From an uncultured Butyrivibrio sp. (GTDB lineage: Bacteria > Bacillota > Clostridia > Lachnospirales > Lachnospiraceae), in the NCBI GenBank assembly GCA_947169985.1, contig CAMVRW010000144.1:1-6263 (forward strand): a DNA stretch of 6,263 nt, written 5' to 3'. Numbering within the stretch: position 1 is the stretch's first letter; each line of letters opens with the position of its first letter. The notes below the pieces were generated by a model that worked only from the letters and a program-made list of their open reading frames with translations, was not told the origin of the DNA and searched no databases. The translations under genes and the position numbers were made by a program. Positions 1 through 6,263 of the stretch are shown in pieces.

Positions 1-188
1 GAAGGAGAAGGAAACATCTGAAGAAAGGTCTCTATCCTCTCCGCGAGAGTAGCCAGGAAGGTAGCAGCAAACAGCATAGTATAAGCTCTCTGTCTATAGG
101 CAGGAACCCACCTTCTGGACAGAGAGGTTATGGCAAGCGTCATCAATATACATAAAGCGCAGATATCAAAGTAAAAGTTATACTGCAT
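1..188 (-). CDS. N-terminal part of a polytopic membrane protein (possible membrane-anchored signalling protein)
   Basis: Partial gene running off the low-coordinate edge; 62 complete codons are visible, starting MQYNFYFDICALCILMTLAI. Residues about 6-23 form one hydrophobic segment and about 36-50 a second. They are joined by a basic loop (SRRWVPAYRQRAY) that would be cytoplasmic under the positive-inside rule. The ATG at 188 is preceded by GGAG at 199-196 with a 7-nt spacer, which supports this start. The style resembles the multi-TM N-terminal sensor region found ahead of GGDEF or similar output domains in Butyrivibrio-like bacteria, but no output domain is inside the window, so function is unassigned. 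It follows the operon terminator by about 36 nt, which suggests it is a separate transcription unit and not part of the sugar locus. Confidence 0.65.
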   Translation of the reverse strand, partial: MQYNFYFDICALCILMTLAITSLSRRWVPAYRQRAYTMLFAATFLATLAERIETFLQMFPSP

Positions 189-223
189 ACGCTGTCTCCG
201 GTCGCCTCCAAAGCGCCCCAAAT

Positions 224-266
224 GAAAAATAGTGCTACAGGAGCGCATAAATCCCATAGCACTATT
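224..266 (-). terminator. Intrinsic terminator at the end of the GH35 operon
   Basis: The left arm 266-252 pairs with the right arm 242-228 over 15 positions: ten perfect Watson-Crick outer pairs (AATAGTGCTA with TAGCACTATT), two wobble pairs, then three more pairs closing a 9-nt loop. A run of Ts at 229-225 follows on the minus strand, the first two also serving as stem bases. The site begins 18 nt after the GH35 stop codon, as expected for a 3'-end terminator. On the plus strand the hairpin is not followed by a T run, so it works in one direction. The stem is AU-rich at its base, so efficiency may be moderate. Confidence 0.75.
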
Positions 267-291
267 ATACGTCAAATCAATAAATTATGAA
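264..291 (-). promoter_or_regulatory. Possible sigma-A promoter for the downstream membrane-protein gene
   Basis: On the minus strand a perfect TATAAT lies at 269-264. A 4/6 match to TTGACA (TTCATA) lies at 291-286, with a 16-bp spacer. Transcription would start near 257, about 70 nt before the ATG at 188. The -35 box overlaps the last codons of the GH35 gene, and the -10 box overlaps the left arm of the terminator. The surroundings are AT-rich, so a chance match is possible; it is listed because no other promoter-like site lies between the terminator and the next gene. Confidence 0.35.
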
Positions 292-2489
292 ATATTGACA
301 CGATATTGAACTATAAAATGTATATTAACAATTCTGCAGGCCTTTCCATCAACCATTTCCGGCCACTTCTGGAGATAGAGCTTATCTTCCTTGAAAAGAG
401 GCTGAAGCTGCACCTTAAGTTCCAGTTCATCGGAAGTGCCAAACCTGTCAAAGTACCTCTTTAAGCCTATTTCCCACTCCTGACCAGTGTAAAAGCTGTC
501 AGTAAGAACCTGGTCTCCCTTAAGAAGCTTTGCGCAGTCTCCCTCGTAGTCAATGTGAAGGAAGATTTCTTCTGCCCCCTTGAGGTTTCCGGGAACTGTG
601 AGGGCGTACTCTGTTTCAGAAACTGATTTGAACTCACCCTTGCAGTCATTCTTAAGCGGATTTAGTCCCTGGTAAATTGCAAACGCATCTCCGGTTATAA
701 AATCTGCTGCCTCTCCTGCATTTTTCTTGAGTTCAAAGCCTGAAGGAGCGCTCATTTCCGGGAAGCATCTGAAAACAGGTGTTATTTCTTTTGCCTGGTC
801 AGAAACTTCAAAATAGAGCTGAACATGACCATCGGCATCAGTAACTGCATCTGCCTCGGATATGATCAGGTGATCCCTGCCTCCGATCCTGACCTTTACA
901 GCATGTATCGCCTCATTCTTGGTGATGGTCAGGATGCTGTTTCCATCAAGGTCTCCCCTGACGTCAGCACTCACTTCCCTGTCAGTGTCAGTGTAGAACA
1001 CGTAGGTGCTGTGGCCCTTTCCGTCAGCATTTTCCAGTATGCAAAGTGGAGTTGCATCTATTGTCAAAAGAGCTTTGGGCCCAACCTCCAGGTTGAAGGG
1101 ATAGAAAAAGAAGTCTCCGTCCTCTATATCTCTTTTGGCAAAGGTTGCAAGTACTGTGTTGCCATCCTCTTCAAAGGCCTTGAGCTCAGCGCCTTCGTGA
1201 CGGGCCATCTCATATCTTCTCTGATAGTTGTTTACAAAAAGATAACCTTTGGGGATCTTCTGTCCTTCTGAGTCTGTCACTGTCTTGTATCTGACTGCAG
1301 TTCTAAGGCTCTTTAAGTCATCAGGCTTTTCGGGATTTCCAGGCTGCTCAGTGTAGGCCATGTCCGTAAGGTCATCTCCGAAATCATGGATGAACTGAGA
1401 AAGAAGCCTTACCCTTCTGTAGGTATCCTCCATCTGACCAAACTCACGAAGTGGAGCGTTGAAATCATAAGAGTATTCCGGAAGGTCATTGGGATAGCCT
1501 GTTTCTCTGGTCTCCTGAAGTGTGGTCAGCTTTCCATATGGATTGGTTCCGCCGTGGTACATGTAGTAGCCAAGAAGATTTGCTCCGCTTCCCAGCTTGG
1601 TCATTGTCATTGCCTCTGTATCTGTGCCTGTGGCAATGGGTCTTCTGTGGTGAGTAACCTGAAGGCCACCTCCCAGCTCTGCAGTAAGATAGGGAAATTT
1701 ATCCATATCAAATGTTATTCCAACTCCCAGGCCATGGTCTGAGCCGATGTTGTGGTCATTTCGCTCTCTTGTGAAGATGTAGTTGCCGCTTGGCTCGATC
1801 TCGGTAAGGCGCTGATCCCATGGAGCCTCGCAGTATCCCCCCATAACAGGGAGCATACCACCGGTAACTGCTCCACCCCAGCCTGTGGCTGTATAGATGG
1901 GAGCTTCAAAGCCTATCTCCTTAGCCATGGAAAGCAGAGTCTTCATGTGAGTCTCTCCTTCCTGACCGTTTTTGCCGCCGCAGTGGCCGTACTCGTTCTC
2001 GATCTGAATTCCAATGACAGGGCCGCCATCCTTCAGGAAAGAGCCTTTAGCCTGTTCATAGGTCTTTTCATAAAAGGTTCTTACCTGCTCGAGATATCTT
2101 GGTGCATCGGTTCTGGTCTCATAGCCGTTTTCCTTTGCATCCTCCAAAAGCCAGTCAGGGAAACCTCCGTTTCTTGCCTCACCGTGGGCCCAGGGGCCAA
2201 TTCTAAGGATACAGTAAAGGCCGCTTCTTTTTACTGCTTCAAGGAAGCTCTTAAGGTCTCTGTCGCCGGTAAAATCAAACTCTCCCCGGATCTCCTCGTG
2301 ATGGATCCAGATTACATACAGGGAAACGATGTCGATTCCGCCGGACTTCATTTTAGCCAGTTCCTCATCCCAGTACTGCTTCGGATATCTACTAAAGTGC
2401 ATTTCTCCCATCATTGGAAACCAGCGATTTCCGTCAACCATCAGGCTGACAGGATCATAGGTGATGTGAGAAGCTGATGTGATTTTCAT
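285..2489 (-). CDS. GH35 beta-galactosidase, cytoplasmic
   Basis: A 734-residue glycoside hydrolase of family 35, a retaining enzyme that releases terminal beta-linked galactose. Residues about 10-365 form the catalytic (beta/alpha)8 barrel, opening with the family block GEMHFSRYPKQYW (28-40). Residues 155-167 (GGPVIGIQIENEY) match the GH35 signature. By family analogy E166 (in ENEY) is the acid/base and E271 (in LTAELGGG) the nucleophile. Residues about 370-734 would be C-terminal beta-sandwich domains. There is no signal peptide or membrane segment, so it should act on imported sugar. The start ATG is preceded by AGGAG at 2500-2496 with a 6-nt spacer. It is last in the operon, 54 nt after lacI and directly behind a terminator-like hairpin. 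Exact substrate (lactose, beta-1,3-, 1,4- or 1,6-galactosides) cannot be read from sequence. It is not a LacZ (GH2) or GH42 enzyme. The open frame is complete with both catalytic motifs intact. Confidence 0.95.
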   Translation of the reverse strand: MKITSASHITYDPVSLMVDGNRWFPMMGEMHFSRYPKQYWDEELAKMKSGGIDIVSLYVIWIHHEEIRGEFDFTGDRDLKSFLEAVKRSGLYCILRIGPWAHGEARNGGFPDWLLEDAKENGYETRTDAPRYLEQVRTFYEKTYEQAKGSFLKDGGPVIGIQIENEYGHCGGKNGQEGETHMKTLLSMAKEIGFEAPIYTATGWGGAVTGGMLPVMGGYCEAPWDQRLTEIEPSGNYIFTRERNDHNIGSDHGLGVGITFDMDKFPYLTAELGGGLQVTHHRRPIATGTDTEAMTMTKLGSGANLLGYYMYHGGTNPYGKLTTLQETRETGYPNDLPEYSYDFNAPLREFGQMEDTYRRVRLLSQFIHDFGDDLTDMAYTEQPGNPEKPDDLKSLRTAVRYKTVTDSEGQKIPKGYLFVNNYQRRYEMARHEGAELKAFEEDGNTVLATFAKRDIEDGDFFFYPFNLEVGPKALLTIDATPLCILENADGKGHSTYVFYTDTDREVSADVRGDLDGNSILTITKNEAIHAVKVRIGGRDHLIISEADAVTDADGHVQLYFEVSDQAKEITPVFRCFPEMSAPSGFELKKNAGEAADFITGDAFAIYQGLNPLKNDCKGEFKSVSETEYALTVPGNLKGAEEIFLHIDYEGDCAKLLKGDQVLTDSFYTGQEWEIGLKRYFDRFGTSDELELKVQLQPLFKEDKLYLQKWPEMVDGKACRIVNIHFIVQYRVNIS

Positions 2490-2503
2490 ATTGTACTCCT
2501 CTT

Positions 2504-2535
2504 AAAAAGGGGACCAGTCACTATGACCGATCCCC
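2504..2535 (-). terminator. Terminator-like hairpin (attenuator candidate) between lacI and the GH35 gene
   Basis: On the minus strand the arms 2535-2524 and 2520-2509 pair at all 12 positions (ten Watson-Crick, two G-T wobble), starting with GGGG/CCCC, around a 3-nt loop (TAG). Five Ts follow at 2508-2504. The plus strand has no T run after the hairpin, so it points with the operon. It starts 8 nt after the lacI stop codon, and its T run is followed within 3 nt by the AGGAG of the GH35 gene. No promoter fits between hairpin and start codon, so any GH35 message from upstream must pass through it. It could terminate part of the transcription, act as an attenuator, or protect message ends. The symmetric core might alternatively be an operator, which is less likely given the T run. 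Confidence 0.7.
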
Positions 2536-2543
2536 ATCAATAG

Positions 2544-3542
2544 TTACTTGGTACTTTCTTTTAATATAACTTCATAATTACTGAGCATTCTGCTTTTGGC
2601 CGTTCCGTTATCGATAAGGTCCAAAAGCGTCTTTGCTGCCACTGCTCCAAGATTCCTGTCATTGAAATTCAGGGAAGTCACTGAAGGAATGGCGCTTTCC
2701 AGGATGGAGCTGTTGTAGAAGGAGGCCAGTCTCAGCTCCTCCGGAATCCTGATATGTTCATCCCTGCACCTGGATATCACTTCTCCCGCCAGGTTATCAT
2801 CCATGCAGATAACTCCATCAATGTTCTTTTTGAGCAGCTCTTTTAAGATATTGCCCACCTTTGAGATATTCTCAACGTCCAGATAAACAAGTCCTGAATC
2901 AACAGTAAGCCCGGCATTTTTGAAAGCTTCCATAAATCCATCGTATCTGGTCTTTGTTATGACATGACCGGTGGATCCTCCGATAAGAGCCAGACGCCTA
3001 AGCCCCTTGGCAATAAGGATACTGGTAAGCTCGGAACAAGCCGAGAAATTGTCGTTATCCACTGAAATGATCTCAGGATCATCAGTACTTCCAACAGTTA
3101 CAAAAGGTATACCACTTTCCTTAAGAAACCTGGCCGGCGCATCATCCACCAGAGTCCTTGTGAGAATAATTCCATCAACCTTATGATTGTCGATGATCCT
3201 CTTTAGCCCCGAGATGTCATCTCCTGTGATAAGAGAAACCACAATATCGTAGCCATAGCTTGATGTTATCTCGCTCATGCCTATCATACAGCGCTGAAAG
3301 AAAGGGAGGTCCACAGCGTTGTAATCATCCGGCCAAACTACACCGATGTTATAGGTCTTTTGCTGTGCCAGGGCTCTGGCCATCATGTTCGGTTTGTAAT
3401 TATGCTCCTCGATGAACTGTAGTACCCTGGATCTGGTCTCTCCTCCTACACGGCCCTTACCGGAGATAGCTCTGGAGACTGTAGTCTTGGAGATTCCCAG
3501 TTCCCTGGCAATGTCATCGATGGTGATCTTGCTTTCTGGCAT
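2544..3542 (-). CDS. LacI-family transcriptional regulator
   Basis: A 332-residue protein of normal length for the LacI/GalR family. Residues 6-28 form the DNA-binding helix-turn-helix (ITIDDIARELGISKTTVSRAIS), with recognition helix around 19-27. The hinge region is YKPNMMARALAQQKT (49-63). Residues about 64-330 form the periplasmic-binding-protein-like effector domain, with family landmarks VDNDN (161-165), RYDGF (199-203), DDNLAGEVI (248-256) and LNFNDRNLGAVAA (291-303). The start ATG at 3542 has AAAGGA at 3558-3553, about 10 nt upstream. An ATG at 3547 is nearer to ideal spacing but out of frame. It lies 38 nt after malG with no terminator between, so it is probably co-transcribed with the transporter it regulates (autoregulation). 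The inducer is likely an imported galactoside or product; that is inferred from context. Its operator is probably upstream of the binding-protein gene, outside the window. Confidence 0.93.
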   Translation of the reverse strand: MPESKITIDDIARELGISKTTVSRAISGKGRVGGETRSRVLQFIEEHNYKPNMMARALAQQKTYNIGVVWPDDYNAVDLPFFQRCMIGMSEITSSYGYDIVVSLITGDDISGLKRIIDNHKVDGIILTRTLVDDAPARFLKESGIPFVTVGSTDDPEIISVDNDNFSACSELTSILIAKGLRRLALIGGSTGHVITKTRYDGFMEAFKNAGLTVDSGLVYLDVENISKVGNILKELLKKNIDGVICMDDNLAGEVISRCRDEHIRIPEELRLASFYNSSILESAIPSVTSLNFNDRNLGAVAAKTLLDLIDNGTAKSRMLSNYEVILKESTK

Positions 3543-3580
3543 ATCATTTGTGTCCTTTAATTCCAGTATGATAAGGTAGT

Positions 3581-4444
3581 TCAGCCTTTTACTGCGCCTC
3601 CTGTTACGCCCTCAACATAGTACTTCTGGAGGAACATGAACAGTAATGTTACAGGGATGGCAACTAAAACGCCGCCTGCGCAGAATCTTGTGAAGTAACC
3701 CTGATAATCATTGGTCCATACCCATCTTGTCATACCTACTGCAACGTTGTAGCTGGTGTCGTGACCGAAAGCTACGTAAGAAGCAAATACGTAGTCACAC
3801 CATGGTGCCATGAATGCAACCAGGGCTGTGTAGATGATGATAGGCTTAGACATAGGTATTACCATGGTAAAGAATATCCTGGCCCTTGTTGCGCCATCGA
3901 TCATGGCAGCTTCATCCAGAGCCTTAGGGATTGTGTCAAAGTAACCCTTGCAGACATAGTATCCCATTCCGGAGCTGGCAACTGATACCAGGATCAATCC
4001 AGGGATGGCACCTGCCTGTGTCAGACCGAACTGCTTAAGCAGGAAGTACAGACAGATCATGGTAAGGAATCCCGGGAACATTCCAAGGATCAGCCAGAAT
4101 CTCATAAGGAAAGTCCTTCCTGTAAATCTCATTCTTGAAAGCGCATAGCTGACACACAGCTGCATCAATGTCTGGAACAGTGACACGAAAAGAGCTATCA
4201 CAATGGTGTTCTTGTACCAGAGAAGGTAGTTGGTCTGGCTTGTATCAAAAAGGAATTTATAGTTGTCCAAAGAAAATGCCTTTGGTACCAGGTAGTCCAC
4301 CATTCCGCCGTACTCAGTGGCATAGGACCTGAAGCTCTGAAGCACAAGCCCCACAAATGGGAACAGCCAGATAATGCTTATAAGTATCAATAAGATGTAA
4401 CCGAGGATATTTCCAACGGCTCTTTTTGTCTTGTATGATTTCAT
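3581..4444 (-). CDS. MalG-type ABC transporter inner-membrane permease (CUT1 family)
   Basis: A 287-residue integral membrane subunit of a carbohydrate-uptake (CUT1) ABC importer, a typical MalG length. Six hydrophobic segments are visible, near residues 12-34, 79-100, 112-135, 146-165, 200-220 and 254-273. The cytoplasmic EAA loop that docks to the ATPase is EAAMIDGATRARIFFTMVIP (178-197), with the conserved Gly184. It pairs with the upstream MalF. The start ATG overlaps the malF stop (TAATG), and GGAGG at 4459-4455 lies inside the malF end, so translation is likely coupled. 'MalG-like' describes the family only; substrate is inferred from the GH35 enzyme to be a beta-galactoside and not necessarily maltose. 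No ATPase gene adjoins; a shared one elsewhere is usual for such Firmicutes systems. Confidence 0.93.
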   Translation of the reverse strand: MKSYKTKRAVGNILGYILLILISIIWLFPFVGLVLQSFRSYATEYGGMVDYLVPKAFSLDNYKFLFDTSQTNYLLWYKNTIVIALFVSLFQTLMQLCVSYALSRMRFTGRTFLMRFWLILGMFPGFLTMICLYFLLKQFGLTQAGAIPGLILVSVASSGMGYYVCKGYFDTIPKALDEAAMIDGATRARIFFTMVIPMSKPIIIYTALVAFMAPWCDYVFASYVAFGHDTSYNVAVGMTRWVWTNDYQGYFTRFCAGGVLVAIPVTLLFMFLQKYYVEGVTGGAVKG

Positions 4445-5841
4445 TATTGGAAGCCCTCCTCATCTTTAACTGATGGAAGCATGTTGTAAACAACCAGCGA
4501 GATAACCGCTGTAACAATGAATACCATAATACCGATTACTGCTGCCATCCTGTAGTTAGTGTCATTGACCGTCATCTTGTAGAGCCAGGTGATAAGAAGG
4601 TCTGTGTTTCCTGCCTTTTCAGCCAGGTTAACTGACTGTGGCTTACCCTGAGTAAGAAGGTAAATGACGTTGAAGTTGTTGAGGTTTCCTGTGAACTGTG
4701 TCAAAAGGAAAGGTCCTGTGACAAAGAGCATGTATGGAAGTGTGATGCTTCTGAACATCTGCCATGGGTTTGCTCCGTCAATCCTTGCGCTCTCGTAAAG
4801 ATCCTCAGGAATATTCATCAGAAGTCCTGTTGCGATAAGCATCATGTAAGGAATACCGATCCAGATATTTACAACGATGATTGTGATCCTTGCAAGCATT
4901 GGATCTGTCCAGAATGGAATATAGCTGTCTATGATTCCCCACTTGATCAGATATCCGTTAATAAGTCCATCATTAGCGAACATCTTCATGACATAAAGAA
5001 GTGATACGAACTGAGGAACAGCAATGGTAAGAACCAGGATTGTTCTCCAGAGCTTCTTGAACTTTATGCCCTTTTTGTTGATGAGCATGGCTACTGCCAT
5101 ACCAAGGAAGTAGTTTGTAAAGGTTGCAAACAGAGCCCATACAAGAGTCCATGCCAGAACCTGCAAGAAAGTAGGGCCAATGCCCGCTCCTGTAAATGAA
5201 ACCAGATTCTTGAAGTTCTCAAGTCCAACCCAGGTAAAAAGATTGGTTGGAGACTGGTGGTTTTTGTCGTAATTAGTGAAGGCAACAAGGATCATGAACA
5301 CAATAGGAAGTACTGTGAACACGAAGATACCTGTTACCGGAATTGCTAAGAGTGTCTTGTGGAAATTCTTGTCAAAAAGTGAATGGAAAACTTCTCCGTT
5401 GGTAGGAAGTTTCTTGCCCTCTCTAAGGCGAAGCTCTTCCTTTCTGTTTTCCTTCACATTGATGTACCAGATTGCAATAAATGCAAGAATTGCAAAGATA
5501 CATAAAACGCCAAACAAAAGGATCAGGAAGCTGTTGTCACCGTAAACGGTCTTTCTTCCTACCTTTTTGGTTGCTACTGTTCCAAGAGTTGAAAGCTTGG
5601 AAAGATACTGCCATCCAAATCCTGTCATAAAGTAGATGAAAAGCACCTCGCAAAGAAGAAGTGTTACTCCTATCAGGATCTGTCCCCTAAGTATCGGACC
5701 AAGTCCAAGAATAATGAAAGAAAGCTTTGTCTTAAAGTCTCCCTCAGTAAATGTTACCCCTATTTCCTTAAAGCCCTTTCCCAGGGCCTCAAAGAAGGTC
5801 GACACCGCATTTTTCTTTTTATTTGCTGCGCCCTGTGCCAT
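4444..5841 (-). CDS. MalF-type ABC transporter inner-membrane permease (CUT1 family)
   Basis: A 465-residue permease partner of MalG. Residues 1-40 are a charged, non-membrane N-terminus (AANKKKN at 5-11). Hydrophobic segments are visible near 43-73 (one or two spans around a GLGPILRGQ turn), 104-126, 163-187, 228-253, 266-286, 318-340, 368-384 and 430-453. The EAA-type loop is YESARIDGANPWQMFRSITL (349-368), with conserved Gly356. The length, well above the roughly 300 residues of a minimal CUT1 permease, fits MalF/MdxF-like proteins with an extra N-terminal membrane part. AAAGGAGG at 5857-5850 sits 8 nt before the ATG, a strong site that fixes the start. It follows the binding-protein gene by about 100 nt containing a hairpin, and overlaps malG by one base. 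Transported sugar is unproven; gene context suggests galacto-oligosaccharide. Confidence 0.93.
   Translation of the reverse strand: MAQGAANKKKNAVSTFFEALGKGFKEIGVTFTEGDFKTKLSFIILGLGPILRGQILIGVTLLLCEVLFIYFMTGFGWQYLSKLSTLGTVATKKVGRKTVYGDNSFLILLFGVLCIFAILAFIAIWYINVKENRKEELRLREGKKLPTNGEVFHSLFDKNFHKTLLAIPVTGIFVFTVLPIVFMILVAFTNYDKNHQSPTNLFTWVGLENFKNLVSFTGAGIGPTFLQVLAWTLVWALFATFTNYFLGMAVAMLINKKGIKFKKLWRTILVLTIAVPQFVSLLYVMKMFANDGLINGYLIKWGIIDSYIPFWTDPMLARITIIVVNIWIGIPYMMLIATGLLMNIPEDLYESARIDGANPWQMFRSITLPYMLFVTGPFLLTQFTGNLNNFNVIYLLTQGKPQSVNLAEKAGNTDLLITWLYKMTVNDTNYRMAAVIGIMVFIVTAVISLVVYNMLPSVKDEEGFQ
4455..4459 (-). promoter_or_regulatory. malG ribosome binding site inside the malF coding end
   Basis: GGAGG at 4459-4455 (part of AGGAGGG) lies within the last codons of malF, 10 nt before the malG ATG that shares its A with the malF TAA stop. 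This arrangement implies translational coupling and a near 1:1 ratio of the two permeases. Confidence 0.7.
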
Positions 5842-5849
5842 ACCTTTGG

Positions 5850-5857
5850 CCTCCTTT
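5850..5857 (-). promoter_or_regulatory. malF ribosome binding site
   Basis: AAAGGAGG, a near-perfect Shine-Dalgarno sequence with 8 nt to the ATG at 5841. It sets the malF start; no alternative in-frame start with a comparable site is seen. A short CCTTT at 5873-5869 could pair with its AAAGG, but the 5-bp stem is weak. Confidence 0.75.
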
Positions 5858-5888
5858 GTACGTCATAAAAAGGTTTACTAGTTAAATA

Positions 5889-5919
5889 CAGGCCCGGAAA
5901 CCTGAAGAATCCGGGCCTG
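5889..5919 (-). other. GC-rich intercistronic hairpin between the binding-protein and malF genes
   Basis: Perfect 10-bp inverted repeat CAGGCCCGGA (5919-5910) with TCCGGGCCTG (5898-5889), enclosing an 11-nt loop, 21 nt after the binding-protein stop codon. It is followed by TATTTAAC and no clean T run, so it is a poor intrinsic terminator. The position parallels the malE-malF gap of E. coli, where hairpin-forming repeats protect the upstream message and keep binding protein in excess over permease. A partial termination or 3'-end-stabilising role is the likely one here. A 10-bp direct repeat (ATTCTTCAGG at 5925-5916 and 5910-5901) overlaps the left arm and loop. Confidence 0.7.
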
Positions 5920-5940
5920 AAGAATATGCTTATTATTTAA

Positions 5941-6263
5941 TTACTTTGCGTATGACTCGCATGTAGCCTGGAAGTCTTCAAGAGCCTTCTTGAATACGTC
6001 ATCGCTTGAATCCTTTGTGATCTCGCCAGAGATTACAGAATCACCAAGTGATGTTGCAAGTGACCAGTAGTCGCCAGGGTACTGTCCCTGAGGAATTGTG
6101 TACTGGAGCTGCTCTGCAAGAGCTGAAAGAGCTTCGTCAGACTTAACTGCATCAGACTGCTGTGCCTTTAAGTTTGAAGGACCCCAACCTACAGCATTGT
6201 ATCTGTCGAGCTGAACTTCTTCGCTTGAAAGGAATGCTGCAAGAGCATCGCAAACTGCAAGCT
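5941..6263 (-). CDS. C-terminal part of a MalE-type extracellular sugar-binding protein
   Basis: Partial gene entering from the high-coordinate edge; the last 106 codons and the TAA at 5943-5941 are visible. Residues read LAVCDALAAFLSSEEVQLDR at the start and end in DFQATCESYAK. This fits the C-terminal lobe of cluster-1 solute-binding proteins: a helix after the family's final strand, a GWGPSN segment where these proteins usually have a 'xxPS/A' turn, a TIPQGQYPGDYW stretch, and a closing amphipathic helix with VFKKALEDFQ. As the first visible gene of the binding protein-malF-malG order, it should be a lipoprotein that captures the sugar outside the membrane; the lipobox and ligand-contacting N-lobe are outside the window. 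Substrate cannot be told from this end. Confidence 0.85.
   Translation of the reverse strand, partial: LAVCDALAAFLSSEEVQLDRYNAVGWGPSNLKAQQSDAVKSDEALSALAEQLQYTIPQGQYPGDYWSLATSLGDSVISGEITKDSSDDVFKKALEDFQATCESYAK

Noticed and set aside
825..1742. Two further plus-strand open frames (825-1271 and 1386-1742)
   Set aside because: Antisense to the GH35 C-terminal and middle regions, cysteine/serine-rich shadow-like products, no supporting context.
1752..2477. 241-codon open frame on the plus strand
   Set aside because: It lies wholly antisense to the GH35 gene, which has intact family motifs; the product has no recognisable family and composition typical of an antisense shadow.
2563..2568. TATATT as a possible -10 box for GH35 inside the lacI 3' end
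   Set aside because: No acceptable -35 at 16-18 bp and no TG extension; a transcript from it would still carry the terminator-like hairpin.
3542..3573. 6-bp inverted repeat TATCAT...ATGATA flanking the lacI ribosome binding site
   Set aside because: Short AT-only-type stem with a 20-nt loop; too weak to claim as start-codon sequestration or an operator.
4314..4517. Minus-strand frame across the malF/malG junction
   Set aside because: It overlaps two well-supported genes in another frame; malF and malG explain the region, including the TAATG overlap.
5842..5874. Pairing of ACCTTT (5874-5869) with AAAGGT (5847-5842) or CCTTT with the malF AAAGG
   Set aside because: Only 5-6 bp, AU-rich; probably chance in a purine-rich leader.

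Overview
The window is one minus-strand carbohydrate-utilisation locus from a low-to-mid-GC Gram-positive anaerobe. It is most like a rumen or gut Lachnospiraceae of the Butyrivibrio/Pseudobutyrivibrio type. This placement rests on the strong AGGAGG-type ribosome binding sites, the long Firmicutes-style MalF, the absence of an ATPase next to the permeases, and the protein style; it is inference, since no search was run.

Reading along the transcribed (minus) strand, i.e. from high to low coordinates: (1) 6263-5941 is the C-terminal 106 residues of a maltose-type extracellular solute-binding protein. (2) 5940-5842 is an intergenic stretch with a perfect 10-bp GC-rich hairpin. (3) 5841-4444 is a MalF-type permease. 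(4) 4444-3581 is a MalG-type permease, overlapping malF by one base (TAATG). (5) 3542-2544 is a LacI-family repressor. (6) 2543-2490 is a short gap almost filled by a 12-bp, 3-nt-loop hairpin plus five Ts, which abuts the ribosome binding site of the next gene. (7) 2489-285 is a cytoplasmic GH35 beta-galactosidase. (8) 284-189 holds the operon's end terminator and a possible promoter for the next gene. (9) 188-1 is the N-terminal 62 residues of an unrelated-looking polytopic membrane protein. There is no gene-free stretch longer than 300 bases, and no RNA gene, mobile element, CRISPR array or tandem repeat was seen.

Functional reading: the binding protein captures an oligosaccharide outside the cell, MalF/MalG import it using an ATPase encoded elsewhere (a shared MsmK/UgpC-type subunit is usual in Firmicutes), and the GH35 enzyme removes terminal beta-galactose in the cytoplasm. 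The LacI protein probably senses the sugar or a product and represses the operon, including its own gene. Homology alone would label the transporter 'maltose'; the GH35 neighbour argues for a beta-galactoside or galacto-oligosaccharide.

I do not see an undescribed biological system here; the protein-coding content is a conventional CUT1 transporter/LacI/glycosidase cluster. The points worth a second look are in the gaps: the terminator-like hairpin in front of the GH35 gene with a possible competing fold that includes the lacI stop codon, the binding-protein/malF hairpin, and the end-of-operon terminator whose left arm overlaps a TATAAT box.
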